DNA of 64,000 nucleotides from Dolomitihabitans soli. Lineage in GTDB: Bacteria > Actinomycetota > Actinomycetes > Streptosporangiales > Streptosporangiaceae. A model generated the notes under the pieces. It was not told where the DNA came from, did no database searches, and saw nothing but the letters and a program-made list of their open reading frames with translations. Where the stretch lies: the NCBI RefSeq assembly GCF_022213955.1, contig NZ_JAKNTW010000032.1, forward strand, positions 62,001 to 126,000. Reading direction: 5' to 3'. Made by a program: the position numbers and the translations under genes. Below are positions 8,960-16,390 of this stretch, piece after piece (the first letter of the stretch is position 1; each line of letters opens with the position of its first letter).

Positions 8960-9433
8960 CTATTCGGCCAGGTGGCGCAGGGATTCGTCGGTGAGGCGGA
9001 AAGTCGTCCACTCGTCCATCGGGACGGCGCCGAGCGACTTGTAGAAGCCGATCGAAGGCTCGTTCCAGTCGAGCACCGACCACTCCAGCCGCTGGTAGCC
9101 GCGTGCCACGCAGATCCGGGCCAGCCCGGTGAGCAGGGCCCGGCCGTGGCCGCCGCCCCGGCTGTCCGGGCGGACGTACAGGTCTTCGAGGTAGATCCCG
9201 TGGACGCCCCGCCAGGTGGAGAAGTTGCGGAACCACAGCGCGAAGCCGACCACGTCGCCGGTACCGTCGTCCTCCGCGATGTGCGCGAAGACGGCGGGGT
9301 CGGCACCGAAGAGGACGGCCTGGAGCTGGTCTTCCGTGGTGTGGACCTCGTGCCGGGCCTTCTCGTATTCGGCCAGGTCACGGATCATCTCGATGATCGC
9401 CGGAATGTCAGCTGGAGTCGCGGATCGGATCAT
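8960..9433 (-). CDS. GNAT family N-acetyltransferase (diamine/SSAT-like)
   Basis: This 157-residue protein has a single GNAT domain. The N-terminal IRSATPADIPAI strand-helix, the acetyl-CoA pyrophosphate loop region RPDSRGGGHGRALL (an R/Q-x-x-G-x-G/A variant), and the C-terminal DWNEPSIGFYKSLGA motif are all present. The DWN-P-IxFYxxxGA signature and the YLEDLYV strand are typical of the SSAT/diamine acetyltransferase branch. It probably transfers acetyl from acetyl-CoA to a small amine. The gene is monocistronic, converges on the SDR, and lies 37 nt downstream of the DUF1838 gene stop. Confidence 0.88.
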   Translation of the reverse strand: MIRSATPADIPAIIEMIRDLAEYEKARHEVHTTEDQLQAVLFGADPAVFAHIAEDDGTGDVVGFALWFRNFSTWRGVHGIYLEDLYVRPDSRGGGHGRALLTGLARICVARGYQRLEWSVLDWNEPSIGFYKSLGAVPMDEWTTFRLTDESLRHLAE

Positions 9434-9470
9434 TGCCGCATGTTACCCGCGCCGAGGGGGTGGGGCCGTC

Positions 9471-10220
9471 TCAGCCGGCGGTGTGCTTCTTGTAGTAGGT
9501 CCAGCTCGTCTCGTTGGGGGCCGACCAGCTCTCGGGGGCGTGCGCGAACTCGGGCCGGTGCTCGGCGACGTACGTGCGGACGTGCTCGGGGACCGCCTCC
9601 CAGTCGGCCATCTTCGCGCCCCGGCAGTGGTAGACCAGCGCGCCGGGCCGGTCGGCCATCCGCATCCAGGGCAGCCAGGGCGACACCCGCGACCAGGAGA
9701 AGGTGCAGGGCACGTTCTCCCGCGCCGGATCCTCCACGTCGGCGGCCCTGGCGAAGAACTGGAAGAGCTCCATCGCCCGGTAGGTGTCGTCGCCCGAGTT
9801 GTCGGGGAACTCGGCGACCGGCAGCGGCGACGGATAGGCCAGCAGGATGTCGGTGTTGAACACCATGTTCTCGCCGATCCGCGTCACCGGCACCCGGAAC
9901 GGACCCCGCGGGCCGTCGGCCAGCCACCGCTGGTTGACCGGGTCGTTCCACACCTGCAGCACATCGACCCGTTCACCGCTGATCGGGTTGTCCCATTCGT
10001 CGAGGATCTCCCGGGAACGCGGGTCGAGGTAGAACGCCGCCTCCCTGCTGAGTAACTCGTAGCCGCCCTCCACGGTGACCGCACGGGCCAGGTTGATCCC
10101 TTCGAAGCCGAACAGGTGGTGCGGCCCGCCGTACGGGGTCCAGGCGTAGACGTCTCCGGTCCACCAGACGACCACCTCAGACCCACCGCGATCTGCCCTT
10201 ACCCGGATGAAGTTCTCCAT
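9471..10220 (-). CDS. DUF1838 family protein
   Basis: This 249-residue protein matches the DUF1838 family by its opening ENFIRVRAD segment, the VWWTGDVYAW strand and HLFGFEGINLARAV. The family occurs in proteobacteria and actinomycetes and has no settled biochemistry. The sequence is tryptophan- and proline-rich and mainly beta. I chose ATG 10220 because AGGAGG lies about 10 nt upstream; a longer frame would start at 10250 without a good ribosome site. It has no signal peptide and no neighbour that suggests a pathway. Confidence 0.75.
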   Translation of the reverse strand: MENFIRVRADRGGSEVVVWWTGDVYAWTPYGGPHHLFGFEGINLARAVTVEGGYELLSREAAFYLDPRSREILDEWDNPISGERVDVLQVWNDPVNQRWLADGPRGPFRVPVTRIGENMVFNTDILLAYPSPLPVAEFPDNSGDDTYRAMELFQFFARAADVEDPARENVPCTFSWSRVSPWLPWMRMADRPGALVYHCRGAKMADWEAVPEHVRTYVAEHRPEFAHAPESWSAPNETSWTYYKKHTAG

Positions 10221-10400
10221 GGGGGGATTTCCTCCTACGTCGTACGGCATGCCACGCCGGCACCGCGCGCCGTACGTGGCGCGGTCCGTGGGTTCACGCT
10301 ACTCAGGTGAGGGGGCCGGCCGCCGTAACGACTGGAATGCCGGCGTGGATCTTCGGTACCGACGCCGGTGTTCGCCGGGGACGGTTCGGGGCGGCGGCGG

Positions 10401-10643
10401 TCAGGCGTCATCCGGCGACGGCGGGGTGTAGTGGAGGAGGTCGCCGGGCTGGCAGTCGAGGACCTCGCACAGGCGGGTGAGGGTGGAGAAGCGGATGGCC
10501 TTTCCCTTGCCGGTCTTGAGGATCGACAGGTTGGCGATGGTCACCTCGACACGTTGGGAGAGTTCGGTCAGGGTCATCCCCCGGGCGGCGAGGACTTCGT
10601 CGAGACGGATCACGATGCTGCCGCCGGATTCACCGGGCGGCAT
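10401..10643 (-). CDS. Small XRE-family (YozG/Cro-CI type) regulator
   Basis: This 80-residue protein is almost entirely one helix-turn-helix domain: MTLTELSQRVEVTIANLSIL, then a KTGKGKAIRFSTL recognition and dimer region and CEVLDCQPGDLL. This subgroup is regularly encoded next to DUF2975 membrane proteins. Its ATG (10643-10641) is directly adjacent to the TGA of the DUF2975 gene (10646-10644), so the two are translationally linked. It probably represses its own operon by binding the paired inverted repeats at 11313-11362. Confidence 0.85.
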   Translation of the reverse strand: MPPGESGGSIVIRLDEVLAARGMTLTELSQRVEVTIANLSILKTGKGKAIRFSTLTRLCEVLDCQPGDLLHYTPPSPDDA

Positions 10644-11300
10644 TCAGATCGTGCCCTCCAGTTCGTCGAACATGACGAGCCCGCGCCGGATGACCTCGGC
10701 CACCACGAACACCCCCACCCCGACGAACATCACCCCGACCGGGAGGTCGTCGAGCGCCGGCAGCAGGTAGCCGCCGGTGGTCATGAGGCCGGTCGCGATG
10801 GCCTTGGCCGCCGCGCTCAGCGCGAAGGACACCAGGGATCCGATGATGAGGACAGAACCGATCTTCCGCAGGTAGGAGGCGGTGGTCGTGGAGAACAGGG
10901 CCCGGTCGCTGTAGCGGCAGTAGGTGGTGATCCGCAGCAGCCAGAAGAGGGTCAGCAGCGCCGTCAGCATGCCGGGTAGCGAGTCCAGCAGGTTCAGCAA
11001 CGCTACGACGGGGGCGTGGTCGGCGTTGTGCAGGCTCATCCTGATGGACGTCTCGACGACCTCGGTGCCGGGGGTGAGCGCCCCGTCGAGCGTGACCTCC
11101 GCCTTGGCCGGCCACAGGCCCTGGACTCCGTAGTCCTTGTAGTGGGAGCCCGGCAGCGCCGTCAGGACGCTCGCCAGCACCCCTGCGGCGACTGCCAGCA
11201 GGCCGAACACGATTCCGGTCTGGAGCAGCACGTGCAGGCGGCCGAACCAGCGGTCTTTCGTCGGGGGCGGCGCTTCCCGCGATGGTGAAGGTGTGCTCAC
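10644..11300 (-). CDS. DUF2975 integral membrane protein
   Basis: This 218-residue protein has four predicted TM helices, at about 27-48, 100-120, 140-165 and 180-203. The YRKIGxxLI-like stretch SYLRKIGSVLIIGSLVSF and the DDLPVGVMFVGVGVFVVAEVIR-type end, with a final KxGxxLxxE-like GLVMFDELEGTI, are typical of DUF2975. The large extracytoplasmic loop between the first two helices is longer than in short family members. The molecular function is unknown; the partner XRE regulator and shared operators suggest a small stress- or growth-phase-responsive unit. Confidence 0.8.
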   Translation of the reverse strand: MSTPSPSREAPPPTKDRWFGRLHVLLQTGIVFGLLAVAAGVLASVLTALPGSHYKDYGVQGLWPAKAEVTLDGALTPGTEVVETSIRMSLHNADHAPVVALLNLLDSLPGMLTALLTLFWLLRITTYCRYSDRALFSTTTASYLRKIGSVLIIGSLVSFALSAAAKAIATGLMTTGGYLLPALDDLPVGVMFVGVGVFVVAEVIRRGLVMFDELEGTI

Positions 11301-11312
11301 CTAAACCACTCC

Positions 11313-11362
11313 TTATCGTTTTTCAATAAGAACGCCATCACCATAGCATCGAAAAACGATAA
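11313..11362. promoter_or_regulatory. Paired inverted-repeat operators of the DUF2975-XRE operon
   Basis: TTATCGTTTTTC (11313-11324) and GAAAAACGATAA (11351-11362) are perfect inverted copies separated by 26 nt. Each copy is itself a near-palindrome of the form ATCG-N5-CGAT (ATCGAAAAACGAT at 11349-11361, and TTATCGTTTTTCAATAA on the other side). The site lies just upstream of the DUF2975 start codon, stands out as AT-rich in a GC-rich genome, and fits two dimer sites for the XRE regulator. Confidence 0.65.
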
Positions 11363-11517
11363 AACAACCTCCCTGCGCGGAGTCGGTGTCCTGTCGCCGG
11401 CCGGCCGGATGCGCGGATGCCACAGGGTCGGCCAGCCGGCTCGGACCCCATCGGCAGGCTCATCGCACAACCCCTGGAACCGGAACAGCGCCTCAGCCAT
11501 GGCAGCCCCCCGCCTGT

Positions 11518-11667
11518 GGCGATATGACGGCCGTGGTGGTGCTCCGGTCATGGCGATGCGAGGGCTGTGGTGGTGCTCCGGCTTTGGCGATGCGACGGCC
11601 GTGGTGGTACTCGGGTCATGGCGATGCGAGGGCTGTGGTGATGCCCCAGCCTATGGTGGTGAGACGG
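11518..11667. repeat. 34-bp tandem repeat, four copies plus a partial
   Basis: Four copies of a 34-bp unit (core ggcgatgcgagggctgtgg) start at 11518, 11552, 11586 and 11620, with a partial fifth copy from about 11655. Copies 1 and 3 share gacggccg while copies 2 and 4 share gagggctg, so the array looks like a duplicated pair. The period is not a multiple of three and no convincing gene covers it. It fills the 505-nt gap between the DUF2975 promoter and the PPOX gene. Confidence 0.75.
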
Positions 11668-11805
11668 CGGTGTGCGGTCGCCGAATAACGTTAAACTTAA
11701 TATGACGGCACGTGGTCGTGTGTCATCGAACGGTTCGTGTAAATTACGTTGAACAGCAGGGAGAGCGAGCTGTATCGACGCGCTTCATTGGCCTACGATG
11801 GGCCG

Positions 11806-12234
11806 ATGAATGTTATTCCAGGAAACTCCTCTCCCTTCGGTGAGCGTGTGCGTCGGCGGCTTGGGGAAGAGACGGTGATCTGGCTGACGACCGTGGGGCG
11901 CGACCTCACGCCGCAGCCCAATCCGGTGTGGTTCCTCTGGGACGGCGCCGACGGGGTCCTGGTCTACAACCGGGCCGACGCGAAGCGGCTCGACCACGTC
12001 AGGGAGCGTCCGCGGGTCTCCTTCAACTTCGACGGAGACGGTGCCGGTGGCGACATCATCGTGCTGACCGGCGAGGCCGAGCCGGTGGCCGGCAACCCGC
12101 CGGTGATCCACTATCCAGACTATCTGGAGAAGTATCGCGAGGGGATCGCGCGAATCAGCGGCAGCGTCGACGTGTTCGCGAAGGCGTATCCCGTGCCCCT
12201 GCGGATACGCCTTACCCGCGTCCGCGGTTACTGA
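11806..12234 (+). CDS. PPOX-class (TIGR03667/Rv3369-like) F420- or flavin-dependent protein
   Basis: This 142-residue protein has the split-barrel flavin-binding fold of the pyridoxamine-5'-phosphate-oxidase superfamily. Diagnostic segments are VIWLTTVGRD, PQPNPVWFLWDG, RVSFNFDGDG and GGDIIVLTGEA. The PVWFLWDG and NFDGDGxGGDI stretches match the actinobacterial group typified by Rv3369, whose members bind F420 or FMN. I start it at ATG 11806, since family members begin shortly before SPFGERV; an upstream in-frame start at 11749 is possible. It converges on the CDGSH gene with an 8-nt gap. Confidence 0.82.
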   Translation: MNVIPGNSSPFGERVRRRLGEETVIWLTTVGRDLTPQPNPVWFLWDGADGVLVYNRADAKRLDHVRERPRVSFNFDGDGAGGDIIVLTGEAEPVAGNPPVIHYPDYLEKYREGIARISGSVDVFAKAYPVPLRIRLTRVRGY

Positions 12235-12242
12235 CCGCCCGG

Positions 12243-13997
12243 CTATTCCGGCATGTCCGTCTCCAGCCAGCGCGCGAATACGGCGATCCGGTCCTTGGGC
12301 CAGGCGCCGTCGCAGGGCATGGAACCGCTGCGTAAACGGCTCAGAATTTCGGGCGCATGCGATTTCACGTCCGTATAGGACCACAAATCCAAGGCGAATT
12401 TCATGGCATTCCGGTCGCGAGCCCTGAACAGGGGCTTGATGTGCTCCCCGTACCTGACGTCGTCGCCGGGGGCGGGGAGCGTCACCGGCTCTTCCTCCTC
12501 CTGTACGGCCAGCGCGGAGACCCGCGCGCCGGGGGTCGCGTTGCACACCCACCACCAGCGCGGCACCGGCATGCTCTTCGGCGGCTTGGCCGCGGTCTGG
12601 GAGTTCTCCACCGCGATCCGCGAGCCCCATTCGAGATAGGCGACGAAGGCGGCGCGGAACTCCGCGTCGTTCGGCACGCCCGCCTGGTCGGCGGCGAGGC
12701 ACATGAGCGAGACCCAGCGGGCCCGCTGGTCCTCCGTCAGGCCCTTCCCCATGTGCTGCGAGATCATCCGGTCGTAGCCGCCGTAGTCGTGGGTGTAGGC
12801 GTGCGGGCCGCCGAAGACCTCGCCGAGCCACTTGGCCACCCGGATCGGGTGATCCGGGGCCATGCTCGCGAACAGCGGGCCGATGAGCGGGTCCTGCGGG
12901 ACGTACTTCTCGTAGAACAGGCGGGTCATCCGGGTGAGCGCGGGCAGGCCGCCGACCCACTCGAAGAGCGTCTCCTCGACGTCGGGGTCGCGCACCGGGT
13001 CCTTGAACGGGGTGTTCCAGTGCATGCCGCTGCAGAAGGGCTTGTTCAGTGAGTGCCCGCAGCGGCACAGGCTGTAGTGTTCGAGCGAGGCTCCCTGGTT
13101 GCGCTGCGGCTCGGCGCCGCCGTCCTCGACCAGGCGGATCGCCCCGGTGATCCGGTACGGCCCGTCCTTGGAGACCTCGATGGCCGGCTTCCTGGTCTCG
13201 TCGACCACCTGGCGCTGCTCCCGCCCGTCGAGCGCGAAGCTCAGCGCGCCGGAGGGACAGGCGCGGACCGCCGAGACGATCTCGTCCATCCGGCCGCCGC
13301 TCGGCGCGACGAAGGGCTCCTGGCCGAGCCGGAACACCGTCGCGAGCCGGTCGGTGCAGAACCCGGAGTGGGCGCAGGTCCCGCGGTTGTCCAGCACGGT
13401 GACCTGGACTCCCGGGTAGGCCTCGCGTTCGTCGGGGACCCGTTTGGGATCCTTGTCGCCGGAGAAGCCGGTCCGGGTGTGGCTGCCGTCGCAGAGCGGC
13501 TTGGCCGCCGAGGCGCCGCACCGGCACAGCGCGACCTGCGGGGCGGTGGTGAGGGGCTCGCCCAGCCAGGTGTGCAGTTCGACGTTGGTGGCGAGGTAGG
13601 GGCCGTCCCGCGCCACCTCGATCTCGCTGTCGAGCCCGGCGGAGAGGTCGCGGAGTTCGGCGAGGCGCTTCTCGGCGGTGCCGGCGTCCTCGTCGTGCGA
13701 CGCCTGGAGGGACAACGCCTGGAGCGTCGCGGTGGCCTCCTTCAGCGCCGTGCTCGCCTGACCGGCGGCCTGGACCCGCAGCTCCGTCGCGGTCCTGGCC
13801 AGCGTCCACAGCCGGGTCTCCGGCGGGCCGGAGTCGTCGGCGCCGTCCGCCGGCGTTCCGGCGACCCCGCGCAGCGGCGCGATCACGCTGTCGCGCAGCC
13901 GGCGTGCGGTCTCCTCGGAAAAGCCCGGGTGTCGCCTGATGTCGCGCTCCAGTCGCAGGACGTCTCGGAGCAGCGCACTCAGCTTGTCGTCCGTCAT
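12243..13997 (-). CDS. Multidomain CDGSH iron-sulfur / ferredoxin / truncated haemoglobin protein
   Basis: This 584-residue cytosolic protein strings together several redox modules. After a helical N-terminal region (about 1-125) comes a CDGSH 2Fe-2S domain (LCRCGASAAKPLCDGSH, about 150-170). Next is a Fer4_19-type single-cluster ferredoxin with cysteines in CAHSGFC and ACPSGALSF (about 205-255). A second CDGSH-type domain is variant (LCRCG and KPFCSGMH, about 310-330). A group II truncated haemoglobin follows (ALTRMTRLFYEKYV, WLGEVFGGP; about 350-470). The tail, containing IKPLFRARDR and MPCDGAWPKDRI, resembles the c-type-cytochrome-like tails of related proteins but has no CxxCH. I start it at ATG 13997 behind GAGG. 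It may move electrons to a haem that handles O2 or NO. Confidence 0.85.
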   Translation of the reverse strand: MTDDKLSALLRDVLRLERDIRRHPGFSEETARRLRDSVIAPLRGVAGTPADGADDSGPPETRLWTLARTATELRVQAAGQASTALKEATATLQALSLQASHDEDAGTAEKRLAELRDLSAGLDSEIEVARDGPYLATNVELHTWLGEPLTTAPQVALCRCGASAAKPLCDGSHTRTGFSGDKDPKRVPDEREAYPGVQVTVLDNRGTCAHSGFCTDRLATVFRLGQEPFVAPSGGRMDEIVSAVRACPSGALSFALDGREQRQVVDETRKPAIEVSKDGPYRITGAIRLVEDGGAEPQRNQGASLEHYSLCRCGHSLNKPFCSGMHWNTPFKDPVRDPDVEETLFEWVGGLPALTRMTRLFYEKYVPQDPLIGPLFASMAPDHPIRVAKWLGEVFGGPHAYTHDYGGYDRMISQHMGKGLTEDQRARWVSLMCLAADQAGVPNDAEFRAAFVAYLEWGSRIAVENSQTAAKPPKSMPVPRWWWVCNATPGARVSALAVQEEEEPVTLPAPGDDVRYGEHIKPLFRARDRNAMKFALDLWSYTDVKSHAPEILSRLRSGSMPCDGAWPKDRIAVFARWLETDMPE

Positions 13998-14071
13998 CAC
14001 GTGACCTCGATCGATTCTGACCTGGTGTTCACTGACAGAACTGTTCGCAGATGTTCACACCGTATTACAAT

Positions 14072-15376
14072 TCAGGTCTCCTGCCAGGGCGATCTGGCAT
14101 TCCACGCCAGCGGCATGCTCCGCATTTCCGGAAAGCCGTTGAAGAGCGGGTGCAGGCAATTGAGCGAGACGTACGCGTGCGCCGCCGAGACGAGGGTGAC
14201 GTGCCGGTGCCATCCGTTGAATGACCTACCCTCGAAGTCGTACAGACCGACGCGCCTGCTGATCTGCTCCTGGTCCCGATAGACCTGACGGGTAAGGTTC
14301 GCGCAGTTCAGCAGCGAGCCCACCGACATACGGGTGATGTTGGAAACCCAGAAGCTCGGCCTGCCCTGAACCGAGTCCCGCCACTCCGCGATGAGGACGA
14401 ACGTCGGTTGCCCCGATGACAGTTCATTACTTATCGGTACGAAGGCGGGGCTGGGAGGGTTCATCTCCACCCGGCCCTCGTCCGGCAGATCGACATGGAC
14501 GGCGGCGGCCAGCACGCCCTGTTGTGAGCCCTGCTCGCTATCTTGCCACTGCACGACCCTGCGCTGTTCTTTCAGGAACCGGGCCAGCGATTCCGCCGAG
14601 TGCTGGTCGTCACTGCTTCTGCGGGTTCCGTTACGAGCGGCCTGCACGAACTGAGTCATTCGGTTGACCCGAACGATGAAAGGGATGTGCAGCCGCTGGA
14701 GTTCGCGTATCATTTCCGTCGCCTCGGCCTCGCGCGCATCCATGACCACAGGACGTATGGGGAGTCCCCAGTCATTGATGATGGTGATCAGCGCGTCGAC
14801 GCCGATTCCCCAGGCGGGCGTGCTCTTGATGTCCGCGGGGATGGCGGCGCGCCGCCGCCGGAAGGCGTCGTCCGTCCAGTTCGGAGGCAGGATCAGATGC
14901 CAGTCCATCGGGCAGCTCACACCCGGTTTGGCGAACCAGATGCCGAGGGCCCGCTGGCAGTTGACGAGCTTTCCCAGGTGCGAGATGAACTGCGTGTCAA
15001 CGCCGACCGTATTGTTTCCTGCCTTGGGGATGACGAGAGGTGAAATAACCCAGGCCGTGGCCTTGAGATTCTGGCAGACAATCCGTGCCAGTCGCCGCCT
15101 GACCTCCTCCCATGGCCACGTCGAGTTGCTGACGAACTGTTGCAGGTTCTGCTGGGACGCCGGCTGCTGTGAAGTCGCGGCTATGTTGCTCATCGACTTA
15201 CGGCCTGCGGAAAGGAGGAGGCCCCGAATATACATCCATCCCCACCGTCGCTGGTCGCGCCTGCTCAGCGGTGCCAGAAGTTCTTCACAGAACTCCTGCA
15301 GCGATTCTTCCCGTATTATGCTGGCGATCTGCGATGACGGTTCGAGTCGGCTATGTCCCTGTTCGCCTGACGCCAC
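14072..15376 (-). CDS. IS701-like transposase, DDE site altered
   Basis: This 434-residue protein (GTG 15376 behind GGGGG) resembles IS701-family transposases. It has the N-terminal FCEELLAPLSRRDQRRWGWMY segment (residues 27-47), GLLLSAGRKSM, then VGVDTQFISHLGKLVNCQRAL. At the C-terminus FEGRSFNGWHRHVTLVSAAH carries the family's catalytic Glu. The first catalytic position, normally DDTG before a PKxG motif, reads SPLV in WVISPLVIPK (about residues 109-118). The second Asp is plausibly kept in VVMDARE. I saw no terminal inverted repeats within the flanking 250 bp. It may be an inactive or repurposed transposase. Confidence 0.8.
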   Translation of the reverse strand: MASGEQGHSRLEPSSQIASIIREESLQEFCEELLAPLSRRDQRRWGWMYIRGLLLSAGRKSMSNIAATSQQPASQQNLQQFVSNSTWPWEEVRRRLARIVCQNLKATAWVISPLVIPKAGNNTVGVDTQFISHLGKLVNCQRALGIWFAKPGVSCPMDWHLILPPNWTDDAFRRRRAAIPADIKSTPAWGIGVDALITIINDWGLPIRPVVMDAREAEATEMIRELQRLHIPFIVRVNRMTQFVQAARNGTRRSSDDQHSAESLARFLKEQRRVVQWQDSEQGSQQGVLAAAVHVDLPDEGRVEMNPPSPAFVPISNELSSGQPTFVLIAEWRDSVQGRPSFWVSNITRMSVGSLLNCANLTRQVYRDQEQISRRVGLYDFEGRSFNGWHRHVTLVSAAHAYVSLNCLHPLFNGFPEMRSMPLAWNARSPWQET

Positions 15377-15631
15377 ACCGCAGCCCCCTTTCGATGTCGG
15401 ATGTTCTGTACCCCAAGTTGCCGAGAACTGAGTCCCCAAGGTGGGCCGAATCCTGTTGGCCGACCCCTTTCCGATACGTCCACAGGTGCCCTGTTTAGGG
15501 CCACAGCTCAAAATACATCTGACCGGTGATCCTGTCGAGAAGCGACCTGGAAGTGGGCGGCAGCCCAATCGCACGCGCAAGGAATGCGCTTTCCTCCCAT
15601 TAAACCGGTCAGCCTTAATATGATGGAAAGC

Positions 15632-16390
15632 TTAAAATATATAAGTGTGCGGCGTGTACTCGGGTAGTGACCGACCGGTCAACGCCCGGGTGAGCGACTG
15701 AATCCTGAGCGCCACCTCGTGCGCGGGATGGACGGACACGAACACCTCGCCCGGCCGAATGGCGGCGAACTCGGCGACATAACGGAGAATGACGACTGGA
15801 ACGTTCCCGTAGGCGGATCGGGCGTTGTCGAGCACCTCCAGGTCGGTCATCGGCTCCGGCACCATGTTGACCACCAGCAGCGAGGGCGGCAGCCCCTGCA
15901 GCGACCGTTGGCCGCGGATCCGGTCGATGTGCAGGTTGGCGTCGGCCATGCCCATGCAGACGATCGCCTCGGTGTTGAGGCCGGGCGGGGTGTCCAGCAG
16001 GAGCAGGTCGAGATCCAGGCAGTCGATCAGCTCGCGGCAGCCCTCGACGAGCAGGCCGGGATCGTAGCCGCCGACCAGCGCGCCCACCGCGTTCTGCTGG
16101 CCGCGGCAGGCGGCCACGGCGAACAGCGCGCCCTCGCCGGCGGACTCGGGCGGCAGGTGCAGGACGGTGTTCGTGATCTCGCAGTCTCCCGACAGATAGT
16201 CGGCGAGTGACCTCGCCGCCGCCGCCCCCAGCGCGTTGGCCAGGCCGGGTGACTGCATGGCGGTGTCCACGATGGCCACCCGCAGGCCGTTGCGCGCGGC
16301 CAGGGCCCCGACGTTCACGGCCATGGACGTCTTGCCGGTCCCGCCGTACGGCGAGGAGACGGTCACGATTCGTGCCTGGTTGTAGGTCAC
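15632..16390 (-). CDS. ParA/MinD-like P-loop ATPase
   Basis: This 252-residue protein has a deviant Walker A motif, YGGTGKTSMAVNVGALAA, close to the N-terminus, and the hydrophobic LLLLDTPPGLN Walker B / switch II region near the middle. These place it among MinD/ParA/CpaE-type ATPases, which dimerise on ATP and position partners on nucleoid or membrane. There is no clear amphipathic membrane-targeting helix at the C-terminus (ends PEYTPHTYIF). Its GTG start overlaps the stop of the SpoIIE gene in a GTGA, with GGAGG 5 nt upstream. It is the last gene of the 14-gene run, and chromosome partitioning is unlikely because no ParB follows. Confidence 0.82.
   Translation of the reverse strand: MTYNQARIVTVSSPYGGTGKTSMAVNVGALAARNGLRVAIVDTAMQSPGLANALGAAAARSLADYLSGDCEITNTVLHLPPESAGEGALFAVAACRGQQNAVGALVGGYDPGLLVEGCRELIDCLDLDLLLLDTPPGLNTEAIVCMGMADANLHIDRIRGQRSLQGLPPSLLVVNMVPEPMTDLEVLDNARSAYGNVPVVILRYVAEFAAIRPGEVFVSVHPAHEVALRIQSLTRALTGRSLPEYTPHTYIF

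Noticed and set aside
11297-11551. 84-residue frame upstream of the DUF2975 gene
   Set aside because: It would run through the paired operators and promoter and into the 34-bp repeat. The content is not protein-like and it has no ribosome site.
11518-11667. CRISPR array
   Set aside because: The 34-bp units are direct head-to-tail repeats without unique spacers.
11386-11705. Tryptophan/glycine-rich frames over the 34-bp repeat
   Set aside because: The period is not divisible by three, so the amino-acid pattern changes with each copy. This argues against a real protein.
14001-15631. Complete insertion sequence around the IS701-like gene
   Set aside because: I could not find matching terminal inverted repeats or a target duplication in the flanks, so only the gene is annotated.
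15632-16390. Chromosome or plasmid partition locus
   Set aside because: There is no ParB gene or parS-like repeat nearby, and the gene is the last of a signalling operon.
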